Below, one piece after another: positions 15,800 to 24,748 of a DNA stretch of 64,000 nt (positions within the stretch are counted from its first letter, which is position 1; each line of letters opens with the position of its first letter). Where the stretch lies: positions 62,001 through 126,000 of the forward strand of contig CAZXHT010000003.1 in the NCBI GenBank assembly GCA_964640665.1, written 5' to 3'. Source of the stretch: DATKYQ01 sp964640665. Its GTDB lineage: Bacteria > Myxococcota > B64-G9. Below the pieces are notes generated by a model. That model was not told where the DNA came from. It saw nothing but the letters and a program-made list of their open reading frames with translations, and searched no databases. The position numbers were made by a program, and so were the translations under genes.

Positions 15800-17887
15800 T
15801 TGGCCCGCACACTCAGAAACGTGGTCCTGGCCGGACTGATGCTCCTGCCCCTGCATGTCTTTGGTCAGGAAGACGACGGCCTCGAGGATGAGTTCGCCCT
15901 GCTCGAGGAAGAGATCAAGGCCGACGAGGTCGAGTCGGCATCCAAACACCGCCAGTCGATCTTCTGGAGCCCCTCGGCCGTCACCGTCATGACCCGCGAG
16001 GAGATCCTGGCCTCGGGAGCCACCAACCTTCCCGATCTGTTGAGGAGAGTGCCCGGCCTGGACGTTTATGAAATGAAGCCCACGTTTCCCCTGGTCGGGG
16101 CGAGGGCCCTGACCGATCACGCCAGCAACCTGGTGCTGGTGCTGGTGGACGGCCGCGAGGCGCTGATCGAGCTGTCCGGTTTTCCGTTGTGGGCCGCGAT
16201 GACCATCGACATCGAGGAGATCGAGCGCATCGAGGTCATCCGCGGGCCGGGCTCGACGCTTTACGGCGCCAACGCCTTCGCCGCGGTGGTCAGTATCACG
16301 ACCATGGGCGAGCAACCCCGCCGGTTTGCCGGCAAGGCCTACCTCACGGGAGGCCAGCAGGGCCTGTGGCGCTTTTTCGGCCGGGTCGGAGACGCCTGGA
16401 GGGCGGGCGAAGGCGTCCTTTCCTTCAGCGCCGGCGCGGGCAGCGAAGAGTTTCGCTCCGCATCCGATCGCGAAGACCGCATCGGGCGGGTTAAGATTCG
16501 TTTTCATTCCTTCGTTCGCTACCAGCTCGGAAGCAAGCTGGATTTGTCGCTGCACGGCGGGTTGATCGAGGGCGCGGGGAGCATGTACGAGACCGCGGGT
16601 GACTTTCTGGCCGACAACGTAGTCAACCACTACGCCATGGCCAAGGCGTCCATTGCGCTCGCGGACAATCTGAGTCTCAAAGCCCAGCTTTACCAGATCC
16701 GCTATCACGTCGACCTCCACTATCGCTCGCGCATTTTCGCCTACGGCACCTGGATCATGAACCTGCCGGACACCATGATGGACATCAACACCTACGACGG
16801 CCAGTTCCAGGCCGACTGGCTACCCGCCGGCTGGCTTCACCTGGTCGGCGGCGCCAACCTGCGCTACACTTACCTGCAATCGGACAAGATCATTGCCAAG
16901 GTCCTCGACGAGTTGCGCGGCGCGGTCTTCGTAAACAGCGAGTTTCTCCCGCTGGACAGCCTGCAGCTCACCGGGGGCTTCCGGCTAGACTTCAACTCCG
17001 AGACCGAGCCGGCCTTCAGCCCGCGGATCGTCGCGGTTTATCGGCCGCTCATGCATCACTCCTTCCGGCTGGGATACAGCCTGGCTTTCAGAAAGCCTTC
17101 CTTCATGGAGGGCCAGGTCCACCTGCGGCCCGATGACTTCAACCCGGCCTTCCCAGATATAGTCGACAAGTTCACAACGGCCATTGGCAACGAGAATCTC
17201 AAGAACGAGCGGCTCCACTCCATCGAGTTGGGCTGGCGTGGCCGCTTTCTCGACCGGCGGCTGCAGGCCTCGATCGATCTGTTCTACAACTTCTACCTGG
17301 ACACCATCTTCTACAAGACCGAAATGAGCATCTCCAGCCTGGGAATGCCCGACATCGCCAACTCCACTTTCCAGTTCTTCAACAACCCGGATCTGATCGA
17401 GGCGTTCGGCGGCGAGATCGAGTTGTCATGGAACCCGCTGAAAGACTGGAGAATCTGGGGCAATCTGGGACTGCGAAGAGTCACCCAGGAGGGCAAGCGC
17501 CTGCTTTCCGAACCGTGGCTGCGTGTCAACCTGGGCTTGAGCTTCGACCGCGGCCGCGGTTTCGTGGCAGACATCTCCATGCACTACGTGACCTCGTACA
17601 CGGTCGAGCTGTTGCAGCCGGAAAACCCTTTCGACAACAACGAGAAGATCATTCAGTCGCTGGGCAACAGGCTTCTGGCCATCGGCCGGCTGGGCTACCG
17701 CCTGGCCTGGGAAGACGACACCCGACTGGAAGCCGGCCTGAGCGTGCGCGCTCCCATCGGGCCGCCCTTCCGCGAGTACGCCGGACTGCCCACCCTCGAT
17801 CCCGATTCTTACAGCGTCAGCGGCTCGGACTGGGCCGGCGAAAGACTCGTCAGGCTGGTCACGCTCTACCTGCGCGGGTCGTTCTGA
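15800..17887 (+). CDS. TonB-dependent outer-membrane receptor
   Basis: The 695-residue protein has a signal peptide (LRNVVLAGLMLLPLHVFG), an N-terminal plug domain (residues about 60-170; SAVTVMTREEI, ATNLPDLLRRVPGLDV, IERIEVIRGPGSTLYGANA) and a C-terminal beta barrel ending in Phe (TLYLRGSF). It imports a scarce ligand, such as a siderophore, vitamin or metal complex, across the outer membrane using TonB energy. The start is a TTG, since an in-frame TGA stands four codons upstream, and no clear ribosome binding site is seen. No TonB, ExbB or ABC genes lie nearby. The convergent LarA-like gene is 7 bases away. Confidence 0.9.
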   Translation: MARTLRNVVLAGLMLLPLHVFGQEDDGLEDEFALLEEEIKADEVESASKHRQSIFWSPSAVTVMTREEILASGATNLPDLLRRVPGLDVYEMKPTFPLVGARALTDHASNLVLVLVDGREALIELSGFPLWAAMTIDIEEIERIEVIRGPGSTLYGANAFAAVVSITTMGEQPRRFAGKAYLTGGQQGLWRFFGRVGDAWRAGEGVLSFSAGAGSEEFRSASDREDRIGRVKIRFHSFVRYQLGSKLDLSLHGGLIEGAGSMYETAGDFLADNVVNHYAMAKASIALADNLSLKAQLYQIRYHVDLHYRSRIFAYGTWIMNLPDTMMDINTYDGQFQADWLPAGWLHLVGGANLRYTYLQSDKIIAKVLDELRGAVFVNSEFLPLDSLQLTGGFRLDFNSETEPAFSPRIVAVYRPLMHHSFRLGYSLAFRKPSFMEGQVHLRPDDFNPAFPDIVDKFTTAIGNENLKNERLHSIELGWRGRFLDRRLQASIDLFYNFYLDTIFYKTEMSISSLGMPDIANSTFQFFNNPDLIEAFGGEIELSWNPLKDWRIWGNLGLRRVTQEGKRLLSEPWLRVNLGLSFDRGRGFVADISMHYVTSYTVELLQPENPFDNNEKIIQSLGNRLLAIGRLGYRLAWEDDTRLEAGLSVRAPIGPPFREYAGLPTLDPDSYSVSGSDWAGERLVRLVTLYLRGSF

Positions 17888-17894
17888 TTTCAAC

Positions 17895-19277
17895 CTATTC
17901 CCTGCTGGTCACACACAGCTTGTTGCCGTGATCGATGACGGTGAACTTGCCGTCAGAGCGCCGCACTCGTTCATCGATCCAGGCCTGGACGTCCGGGGCC
18001 GCCTCGAAGCCGCCCGGCGCGAGCACTGCGGCCGGAAGCTCGGAGTGCATGTAGATTTTCACCTGGTCGAGAATCCTCAGCACCCGGTCGGTCTTCCACA
18101 TGTAGAGCTCGAAGTTGTCGGCGATCTCGCGCCGCGCACTTGCCAGCGGTTTCTGCCGCAGGCGAACCAGGTTGTCCCAGAACAACTCCTTGGCCCGCCT
18201 GCCGGGGGCCAGGCCGCGAACGTCGGCATCGAGATCCGGCCGCCCGTCGAGCGGGGCGATGACCAGGGCCTCGCCGCCGGGCTCGATGGCGCTTCTCAGA
18301 GCCAGGTCGAAGGCATTCTGGGTGCCGTAGAGCGCCTGCGAGGCGGGAGGCCCCCCGGGGGAGATGATCACGTACTTCACGCGCTCGACCTCGAAGGCCA
18401 TCATGTCGTCGACCACCCCGACCATCCTTGACGACAGCTCGGCCGGGTCGCCGGCCTGCACCCAGAAGATTTTTCCTCCCGCCGAGACCATGTCCAGGCC
18501 GAAGCTAATCACGTCGCCGCGAACCGCCTTGCCGCTCGGCGAGATGACGTAATGCTCCGAAAGAGCGCGGGCCTCGCGGGTATCCTCGGAGACGGGGTTT
18601 TTTTTCCTGGAAGCATCCGCATGCCAGGGACTGCGCCCGGGACCGGAATCGGGGTCGAGTGCCCACTTGTGATTCTGGACCACCGTCTCTGACGAGGACA
18701 GACCGGGTAAGAACTGCTTGTCGATGCAGGAATAACCGTGAAAGTAATGGTGCTTCGACTCGTGGCCATAAACTCGCACGTCGCACTCGAGCAACTTTCT
18801 GTTCACCCGCAAGCGGGTCCCGCGCCCGGTGACGCCGATGTCCGCAAGATCGCTCTTTTCACAGTCGTGGGGCTCGAAATCGATCTGCAGGTTCAGGCGC
18901 TGCTGCGCGGCCTCCACCCATGTGCCCGCATCCTTGGCGTATACCGCAGGGTCGTGAGTGCCGGTGGCGCACAGCACGGTGATTGATTGCGGCGAGCCGC
19001 TTGTGACCTCGTCCAGCAGGGCATCCAGGATCTCGTGTTGCAACCCGGCCCGGAACTCGTCCGAGATGACGATACCCACGATGCGGCCGCGGGCCAACTC
19101 GCGCAGTTGCGGCCGTCCAACGGGCTCGGATAGCGCCCGGCGCAGGATTTCGGGCACGGCGCCCGAAAGCGGCTCCGGTTCGCGAGGCGCGATCAGCGGT
19201 CCGTTGATTTCATCATAAGGGATTGTAAATGTTTTTGAGCGTGTGCCGTAACTGAGTTCGAATCGGGAATCAGGCAT
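17895..19277 (-). CDS. larA: LarA-like nickel-pincer racemase family protein
   Basis: The 460-residue protein resembles lactate racemase LarA (DUF2088 family), which holds a nickel pincer cofactor bound to a lysine. The central block HHYFHGYSCIDKQFLPG aligns with the family's HxxxGFSGGxKxxxPG, keeping the lysine that carries the cofactor but with CI in place of the usual GG, and a later NHKWA supplies a catalytic His. Other LarA homologues epimerise other 2-hydroxy acids, so D/L-lactate is only one candidate. The ATG at 19277 has AGAGGA before it; the in-frame ATG at 19340 lacks one. The cofactor genes larB, larC and larE are not in the window, so the cofactor must be made elsewhere or the enzyme is inactive. 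Confidence 0.75.
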   Translation of the reverse strand: MPDSRFELSYGTRSKTFTIPYDEINGPLIAPREPEPLSGAVPEILRRALSEPVGRPQLRELARGRIVGIVISDEFRAGLQHEILDALLDEVTSGSPQSITVLCATGTHDPAVYAKDAGTWVEAAQQRLNLQIDFEPHDCEKSDLADIGVTGRGTRLRVNRKLLECDVRVYGHESKHHYFHGYSCIDKQFLPGLSSSETVVQNHKWALDPDSGPGRSPWHADASRKKNPVSEDTREARALSEHYVISPSGKAVRGDVISFGLDMVSAGGKIFWVQAGDPAELSSRMVGVVDDMMAFEVERVKYVIISPGGPPASQALYGTQNAFDLALRSAIEPGGEALVIAPLDGRPDLDADVRGLAPGRRAKELFWDNLVRLRQKPLASARREIADNFELYMWKTDRVLRILDQVKIYMHSELPAAVLAPGGFEAAPDVQAWIDERVRRSDGKFTVIDHGNKLCVTSRE

Positions 19278-19356
19278 ACTATCCTCTGACTCCCCCCGCT
19301 TACGACGTATTTTATCAAGCCGGGCGCGAAAGGCAAGCAATGCTTCGACGAAACAA

Positions 19357-19385
19357 TTGACCTGCCCTGAACCGCACGTTAGAAA
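19357..19385 (+). promoter_or_regulatory. Promoter of the NRAMP-family gene, near-leaderless
   Basis: TTGACC and TAGAAA are separated by exactly 17 bases. The -10 element ends 11 bases before the ATG, so the mRNA would carry only about five leader bases. No ribosome binding site is visible before this ATG, which fits. Confidence 0.4.
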
Positions 19386-19396
19386 ACTGCTATCTA

Positions 19397-20665
19397 ATGA
19401 TCAAGAGTTTCTGGCAACGTCTTGGCCCCGGCATCTTGCTGGCGGCCACTTCCGTCGGGGCCTCGCACCTGGTGCTTAGCCCCCAGGCGGGCGCCCTGTT
19501 CGGTTACCAGCTCTTGTGGCTGATTTTGGCCGGCCACCTGTTCAAGTACCCGGCCTTCGAGTTCGGGCCGCGCTATGCCGCGGCCACGGGCAAGAGCCTG
19601 CTGGCCGGCTACCTGCGCGTTCCGGGCCCGCGCGGTTGGGCGCTGTACCTGTTTCTGCTGAGCACCGTCTTGCAGGGCATCGGGGTCTTGGCAGGCGTGG
19701 TCTCTGTCTCGGGCTGCGTCTTGTCGTCTTGGACCGGGGCCCTGTCAACCGAGTGGTTCTCGTTGATCCTGATCGGCATCGTCGTCAGCCTGCTGTTCGC
19801 CGGAGGCTTTTCCTGGCTGGACAACATAAACAAGGTCATGATCGCCATCCTGGCACTGGCCACGCTGGTGGCCTTTGTTCCGGTCTGCCCGTCTCCTGCC
19901 AATCTCGTCCATCTTTTCATCCCCGTCATTCCGGCCGGCTCGATCGTCCTGGTGGCCGCCATTCTGGGCTGGATGCCGACCGGCATCGACGTCTCAATCT
20001 GGCACTCGTTCTGGACTCTCGAGAAACTCAAGCGCCTGGGGGAGTTTCACGACGACGGCGATCTGCAGGGTTGCCGTCGGCAACTGGGTATTTCGCTTGT
20101 CGACATGCGGGTGGGCTACCTGCTCTCACTGCTGACCGGGATAATGTTCGTCTGCATGGGCGCCGCCCAGTTAACCGGGCGCGGCGCTGATCTGAAAGGC
20201 ATACAGTTCGCCGAGGCCCTAAGCAGCGCCTATACCAGCATCATGGGCCGCTGGATATTCCATGTTTTCATGCTGACCGCTTTTTTCGCCATGTTCTCGA
20301 CGACCTACACGGTCATCGACGGTTTCTCGCGCTCCTTCAGCGAAGCCCTGGCAACGCTGCGCGCCTCCCTGGCGACGCGCAAGCGTCGCAGGCTGACTTA
20401 CGCGGGCTTCGTGATCGTCTCATCGCTTCTGGCAGCCGGCACGATCCTGTTGGTGGGCAATCCCGTGACGCTGGTGACGACCGTGGCCTTGATCAGCCTG
20501 GCCGCGGCGCCCGTGCTCTACGGCCTGAATCTCTACTGTGTGCAGAAGCACATCGAGCAGCCGGCTTTGCGTCCGGCCCGCATCACAGTGGTCGTCGGCT
20601 GGCTGGGCAGCGCCCTGATGCTGCTGGCGCTGGGTGTGATGGTCTATGTCAAGCTGGTTCGCTAA
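19397..20665 (+). CDS. NRAMP-family transporter with altered metal-binding motifs
   Basis: The 422-residue protein has eleven predicted transmembrane segments and the family's opening (RLGPGILLAATSVG, FGYQLLWLI). Canonical NRAMP transporters bind Mn2+ or Fe2+ with DPGN in helix 1 and MPH in helix 6. Here helix 1 reads GASH and helix 6 reads MPTG, so the usual ligands are missing. Relatives with such changes are annotated as NRAMP-related transporters and some move Mg2+ or other substrates, so manganese uptake should not be assumed. The gene diverges from larA and starts at 19397 just after a promoter-like sequence. Confidence 0.82.
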   Translation: MIKSFWQRLGPGILLAATSVGASHLVLSPQAGALFGYQLLWLILAGHLFKYPAFEFGPRYAAATGKSLLAGYLRVPGPRGWALYLFLLSTVLQGIGVLAGVVSVSGCVLSSWTGALSTEWFSLILIGIVVSLLFAGGFSWLDNINKVMIAILALATLVAFVPVCPSPANLVHLFIPVIPAGSIVLVAAILGWMPTGIDVSIWHSFWTLEKLKRLGEFHDDGDLQGCRRQLGISLVDMRVGYLLSLLTGIMFVCMGAAQLTGRGADLKGIQFAEALSSAYTSIMGRWIFHVFMLTAFFAMFSTTYTVIDGFSRSFSEALATLRASLATRKRRRLTYAGFVIVSSLLAAGTILLVGNPVTLVTTVALISLAAAPVLYGLNLYCVQKHIEQPALRPARITVVVGWLGSALMLLALGVMVYVKLVR

Positions 20666-20671
20666 CCATTC

Positions 20672-21091
20672 TCAATCGCCGCTTACATCCTTGAACCAGA
20701 TATGCACTTTGCGCTTGTCATCAAGCTTGGCGTAAAGCTGATAGACGTGGCCGGCCTTGGCGTCGATGGTCACCTCTTTGTTCAGACGCCGCGGACCGTT
20801 CTTGAATGCTTTTTCGAAGGTGGCGGCCGCGAGAATCCTGTGGGCGCCCGGAGGAACCTCGACCCGCTGGTACTCGACGGCGAACTTGCCGTAATTCATG
20901 TTCAAGATCTTGTCTTCTACTGCCACGATCGTTATCCGTACCCCGTCCGAGACGGACCCACCCTTGACCAGGGCGACCTCGGCGGCTTCCCGCTTGGGCC
21001 CGTCGTAGAAACGATAGGTGTGAACGCAGCCCGCCGGCCCCACCGATAACAAGCAGGCGCAAATTGCTAATCTAGTTCGCCAGGTTGCCAT
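20672..21091 (-). CDS. Small lipoprotein of unknown function
   Basis: The 139-residue protein has a signal peptide with lipobox (GPAGC), then a single compact domain with alternating beta-strand character (VEYQRVEVPPGAHRI, VTIDAKAGHVYQLYAKL) reminiscent of PEGA-like or DUF-type lipoproteins that carry a GHRILAA block. It is the last gene of a minus-strand run with the FmdB-like and TPR genes and converges on the NRAMP gene with six bases between. I cannot name the family. Confidence 0.72.
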   Translation of the reverse strand: MATWRTRLAICACLLSVGPAGCVHTYRFYDGPKREAAEVALVKGGSVSDGVRITIVAVEDKILNMNYGKFAVEYQRVEVPPGAHRILAAATFEKAFKNGPRRLNKEVTIDAKAGHVYQLYAKLDDKRKVHIWFKDVSGD

Positions 21092-21098
21092 GACCCGC

Positions 21099-21221
21099 TC
21101 ATGCGCCCGAGCAACCGCTGCAGCTCGAGGCGCTGCACCCGCTTACCGGCGCCCCGCAATCGTACACCAGCAACTCGAACTTTTGCCCGCATTTCCGGCA
21201 GTCATACTCGTAGATCGGCAT
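21099..21221 (-). CDS. FmdB-family zinc ribbon small protein
   Basis: This 40-residue frame starts at an ATG one base after the stop of the TPR lipoprotein gene and ends eight bases before the next gene. It opens MPIYEYDCRKCGQKFELLV, the signature of the FmdB-type putative regulatory zinc ribbon, with the first CxxC (residues 8 and 11). The second Cys pair of the family is replaced by a Cys-, Ser- and Gly-rich tail with Cys at 22, 29, 34 and 37. The frame is too short for usual ORF cut-offs but the match at the N-terminus is clear. Role unknown; FmdB was named from the formamidase operon and proteins of the family are spread across many bacteria. Confidence 0.75.
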   Translation of the reverse strand: MPIYEYDCRKCGQKFELLVYDCGAPVSGCSASSCSGCSGA

Positions 21222-21222
21222 G

Positions 21223-22575
21223 CTAATTCTCCAGCTTGGCGAGCATTTCCTGGATGGCCTGGTTGTCGGGGCTCAGCTCGTGGGCTCTTTCGAGAAAGGC
21301 GCGGGCCTTGTCGCGGTCCGCCTCGCGCTTTTCCGGCTCGGCCTTGGAAAGGGCGGCATACAGCGAACCCAGGCGGACAAGTGATTCGAGATCGTCCGCC
21401 TTGATTTCGAGAATACCCTCGTAGACTCCAACGGCTTCCCGAATCTGGCCGTTAGAAAACAGGGCCAGGGCATACTGGTAACGGTAGTCGATCTTGTCCG
21501 GGGCCAGCAACACCAAGCTGGCATAGACGCTGGCTGCCCGGGTATAGTCACGCCTCTTCCGGGCCATGTCGCCCATGCGCGTTCGGGCGTCCAGGTCGAA
21601 GGGATTCATGGACGTCGCCTTCTCGTAATACGTGCGCGCCTTGCCCCACTTCTGCAAGCGGGCATAGACGTCACCCAGGCCGATCAAAGCCAGTGGGCTT
21701 TCAGGCCGCAGATCGAGAGCATGCTCGAAGGCGACGACCGCTTCGCCGTCGTTCTGCAGCCGGCTGTGCGCCAATCCCTTGAGCACGTTGGCAAAGGGAT
21801 TGTCCGGCTGGCGATCGAGGATCTTCACGACTTCCGCAAACCCCTGCTGCACGTAGTCATGATCCAGGAGTTCGACCACTTTCTCCAGATCCTGGGCCAG
21901 ATCGGGGTCCGCCCCCCTGAGAGGATCGAAAACCTTGGCGGCCACGGTGCAGGCCTTCGAAGCCACGGACGCGGACGGGCCAAGCGAGAGGATCTTGGCC
22001 ATCGACCTGACGGCCTGGGCTCCCTTGCCCTGGCCCAGCAAGGCACCGCCCCTGGCCACATAGATATCGGCCCGGTTGGGATCCTTCCGGATCGCCTGTT
22101 CGAGATATTTCTCGGCCTGCTTGTAGTCCCCGTTCATCAAGTAAACAAGCCCGATCCGGAATGGCACGTCCGCTTCGGCCGGCAACAATTCGGCGGCGCG
22201 GGTAAATTGATCTAAAGCCACCTGCATGTGACCAGGCCCGCGTGAGATCTCGACCAGCCCCAGCCCGTATGCGCCGATACCCGCTGACTTTCCGCCGGCC
22301 ATGCTCTCGTAGCGCCGGGCCAGTTGCTCGAGCCGGCCCGCGTAGTAGGCGGCCTCCACCAGTCCGCGCTGGGCGGTCAGGTTGTTCGGATCGGCCCGCA
22401 GGATGTCTTCGAAACGCTCGTAGGCCTCCTGTGGCTTACCAGCCTTTGTGAGACCGCGGGCCTCGACCAACGGGTCGACCCGCGGCGCAGGAATCGGGTA
22501 ACGGTGCTTGCAGCCCGTGCACACCAGAGGTGTCAGTCCAAGCAAGACCAGGTACAAGAAAAACCGATGTCGCAC
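21223..22575 (-). CDS. TPR-repeat lipoprotein
   Basis: The protein has about 450 residues from a GTG at 22575, which has GAGGTGG before it, followed by a signal peptide and lipobox (LVCTGC). The mature part consists of about ten tetratricopeptide repeats (AEKYLEQAIRKDPNRADIY, VAFEHALDLRPESPLALIGL, FLERAHELSPDNQAIQEML) over residues 45-450, so it is a periplasmic or outer-membrane scaffold. An ATG at 22623 in frame is possible but lacks a signal-peptide-like start. It heads a small operon with the FmdB-like protein and the lipoprotein at 20672. Partners cannot be named. Confidence 0.85.
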   Translation of the reverse strand: MRHRFFLYLVLLGLTPLVCTGCKHRYPIPAPRVDPLVEARGLTKAGKPQEAYERFEDILRADPNNLTAQRGLVEAAYYAGRLEQLARRYESMAGGKSAGIGAYGLGLVEISRGPGHMQVALDQFTRAAELLPAEADVPFRIGLVYLMNGDYKQAEKYLEQAIRKDPNRADIYVARGGALLGQGKGAQAVRSMAKILSLGPSASVASKACTVAAKVFDPLRGADPDLAQDLEKVVELLDHDYVQQGFAEVVKILDRQPDNPFANVLKGLAHSRLQNDGEAVVAFEHALDLRPESPLALIGLGDVYARLQKWGKARTYYEKATSMNPFDLDARTRMGDMARKRRDYTRAASVYASLVLLAPDKIDYRYQYALALFSNGQIREAVGVYEGILEIKADDLESLVRLGSLYAALSKAEPEKREADRDKARAFLERAHELSPDNQAIQEMLAKLEN

Positions 22576-22698
22576 GATCGCCACCTCGCACCCCAATCTA
22601 TGGCGCGGCCGCCGGCATGTCAATTGCAGCCGCGTCTTGCCTGGTCGCCGCTATTGTGAAACAATCGTCTGCAAACATCATGCAAGGAGGAGTGCGAC

Positions 22699-24735
22699 AT
22701 GTTGAGACACATGTGTCGCCGGGCGGTCTTGACCGGCATTTTTACTTATGCAATCTTTACGACTGGATGCGCTTCGACGCTGCTTCTCAAGGACGCCAAA
22801 TCTCCACAGGCTACGACGAGCGTCCCCGCAACCGGCGAGGCCGCCGTCGTTGCAAAAGCCGCCGATATCTCGTCCCTGCCGGCACTGGGACGCGACGATT
22901 TCAACCGCCTGGCGGCGTCTTCTGAGATGCCGCTTTTCTGGAGCCGGGACGTTACCAACCCGGGCGTGCTCGACGCGGACGAGCTTACTCTGCTGGGAGT
23001 AGGCACCGACCGCAGGCCTTACGTCGAGCAAGGCAAGCTGACCCCTTTGTTCGCCCGCGCCTACCGCGCGCTCATCGAACGCCGCCGGCGCGAGGCGGTC
23101 AGGCGCGAACTCGACCAGGGACGGGTGACGCTGGTGCATACCGATTTTTCCAAGGCCCCTCCCGCCGAACGCGAGATCGTACGCCACGTGACGCGCGCCG
23201 CGCGGATTATCGAGGAGCTGTTCGCGCTGCAACTCGGATCGTTCGGGCTGCGCAACTGCATGCCGCCCGGTGACACGTTTTCGCGTGCTCTTTTCCGCCG
23301 CAACCAGAGGCCCTGGTGCCAGGCTCCAGCCACTCAGAAAGATCCCTTCTGCAACGCCTGCCCAGACTTCGCGGGGCAGTTTTCCGGGCTCTACCCGCCC
23401 GACCTGGCCGCCGATCCCGAATTGTGCCGCAAGATCTCCAAGGCGCCCAATGCCGCAGTCTTGCTCGATCCCTTCACCGTCGTCAGACGGGGAAAGGCCG
23501 GACTGCGAGGCGTGCCCTACAGCCGGGAGTGGCCGGGCCGGATGCACGAGATCGCCGCCGAATTGCGCGCTGCGGCGGCCGCCTTTCCCGCCGGACAGGA
23601 GCAGGCCTTCACGAACTACCTGCTGGCCACGGCCGCGAGCTTCGAGAGCAACAACTGGCAACCAGCCGACGAGGCCTGGGCGGCCATGAACTCCACCAAT
23701 TCCCGCTGGTACCTGCGAATAGGCCCGGACGAAGTCTATGAAGATCCGTGCAACCGCAAGGCCATGTTCCATGTTTCCTTCGCTAAAATCGATCCCGACT
23801 CGATCTATTGGCAGGAGCGCCTCACGCCCATACGCAGCGACATGGAAAAAACGCTGGCCGATCTTATCGGGCCGGCCTACGCCCCCCGCAAGGTCTCCTT
23901 TCACCTGCCGGATTTCATCGAGATCATTCTCAACGCCGGCGACGCCCGCGAGCCGCTCGGTGCAGTGGTCGGCCAGAGCCTGCCGAACTGGGGCAAGGTG
24001 GCGGAAGAGGGCCGGGGCCGCACGGTGGTCATGTCCAACCTTTACTCCGATCCCGATTCGCGGACGATCGATCGCGCCCGCGGCGACTCCCTGTTGTCGG
24101 CAGAATCCATGCAAGCTTACAGCGACGACAAGCGACTCGGCCTGTTGGACACCATCCTGCACGAGTCCACCCACAACCTCGGCCCGCACTCCGATTACAA
24201 GATCGACGGTAAGCGGCCCGGCGATATCTTCGGCGGACCCATGGCCACCATTATCGAGGAACTCAAGGCCCAGACCGGCGCGATCTTCTTCACGGGACTG
24301 TTGGTAAAAAAAGGTATTCTCAGCGAAGCTGATGCGCGCAAGGTATATAACCACTCGATCCGCTGGGCCTTCGGCCACGTCTCGCGCGGCATGACCGACG
24401 AGGCCGGCCGGCCCAAGCCCTACAGCCAACTGGCGGCCGTCCAGCTGGCCGACTTGGCGCGCGCGGGAGCCCTTGTCTGGCGGGTTGACTCGACGGCGGC
24501 CAACGGGCGCGACCGGGGATGCTTCGTGATCGATTATCAGAAGATCCCCGCTGTGATCGAAACACTCATGCAACGGGTGGGATGCATAAAGGCAAAGGGC
24601 GATGTCGCCGGCGCCGGGAAGCTGGTCGAATCGGGCGTGCAGAAAGAGGGACTGAGCCTGATCCACGCCGCTGAGATTGCCGAGCGCGTCAGGCGCTATC
24701 CCAAGGCCAGCTTCAGCTACGCTATCAGCTACTGA
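22699..24735 (+). CDS. M49-like zinc metallopeptidase lipoprotein
   Basis: The 678-residue protein has a lipoprotein signal (FTTGC) after a strong ribosome binding site (AAGGAGG, 9 bases before ATG). Around residues 475-530 it has HESTHN and, some 35 residues later, EELKAQTG, which correspond to the HExxGH and EExRAE motifs of family M49 (dipeptidyl peptidase III). The first motif here reads as HExxH, one residue shorter than the classic HExxxH of M49, so the assignment is by position and context. It would act on short peptides in the envelope. It leads a run of four same-strand envelope genes (24749, 26128, 27126). Confidence 0.75.
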   Translation: MLRHMCRRAVLTGIFTYAIFTTGCASTLLLKDAKSPQATTSVPATGEAAVVAKAADISSLPALGRDDFNRLAASSEMPLFWSRDVTNPGVLDADELTLLGVGTDRRPYVEQGKLTPLFARAYRALIERRRREAVRRELDQGRVTLVHTDFSKAPPAEREIVRHVTRAARIIEELFALQLGSFGLRNCMPPGDTFSRALFRRNQRPWCQAPATQKDPFCNACPDFAGQFSGLYPPDLAADPELCRKISKAPNAAVLLDPFTVVRRGKAGLRGVPYSREWPGRMHEIAAELRAAAAAFPAGQEQAFTNYLLATAASFESNNWQPADEAWAAMNSTNSRWYLRIGPDEVYEDPCNRKAMFHVSFAKIDPDSIYWQERLTPIRSDMEKTLADLIGPAYAPRKVSFHLPDFIEIILNAGDAREPLGAVVGQSLPNWGKVAEEGRGRTVVMSNLYSDPDSRTIDRARGDSLLSAESMQAYSDDKRLGLLDTILHESTHNLGPHSDYKIDGKRPGDIFGGPMATIIEELKAQTGAIFFTGLLVKKGILSEADARKVYNHSIRWAFGHVSRGMTDEAGRPKPYSQLAAVQLADLARAGALVWRVDSTAANGRDRGCFVIDYQKIPAVIETLMQRVGCIKAKGDVAGAGKLVESGVQKEGLSLIHAAEIAERVRRYPKASFSYAISY

Positions 24736-24748
24736 AGGGGAAGCCGCT

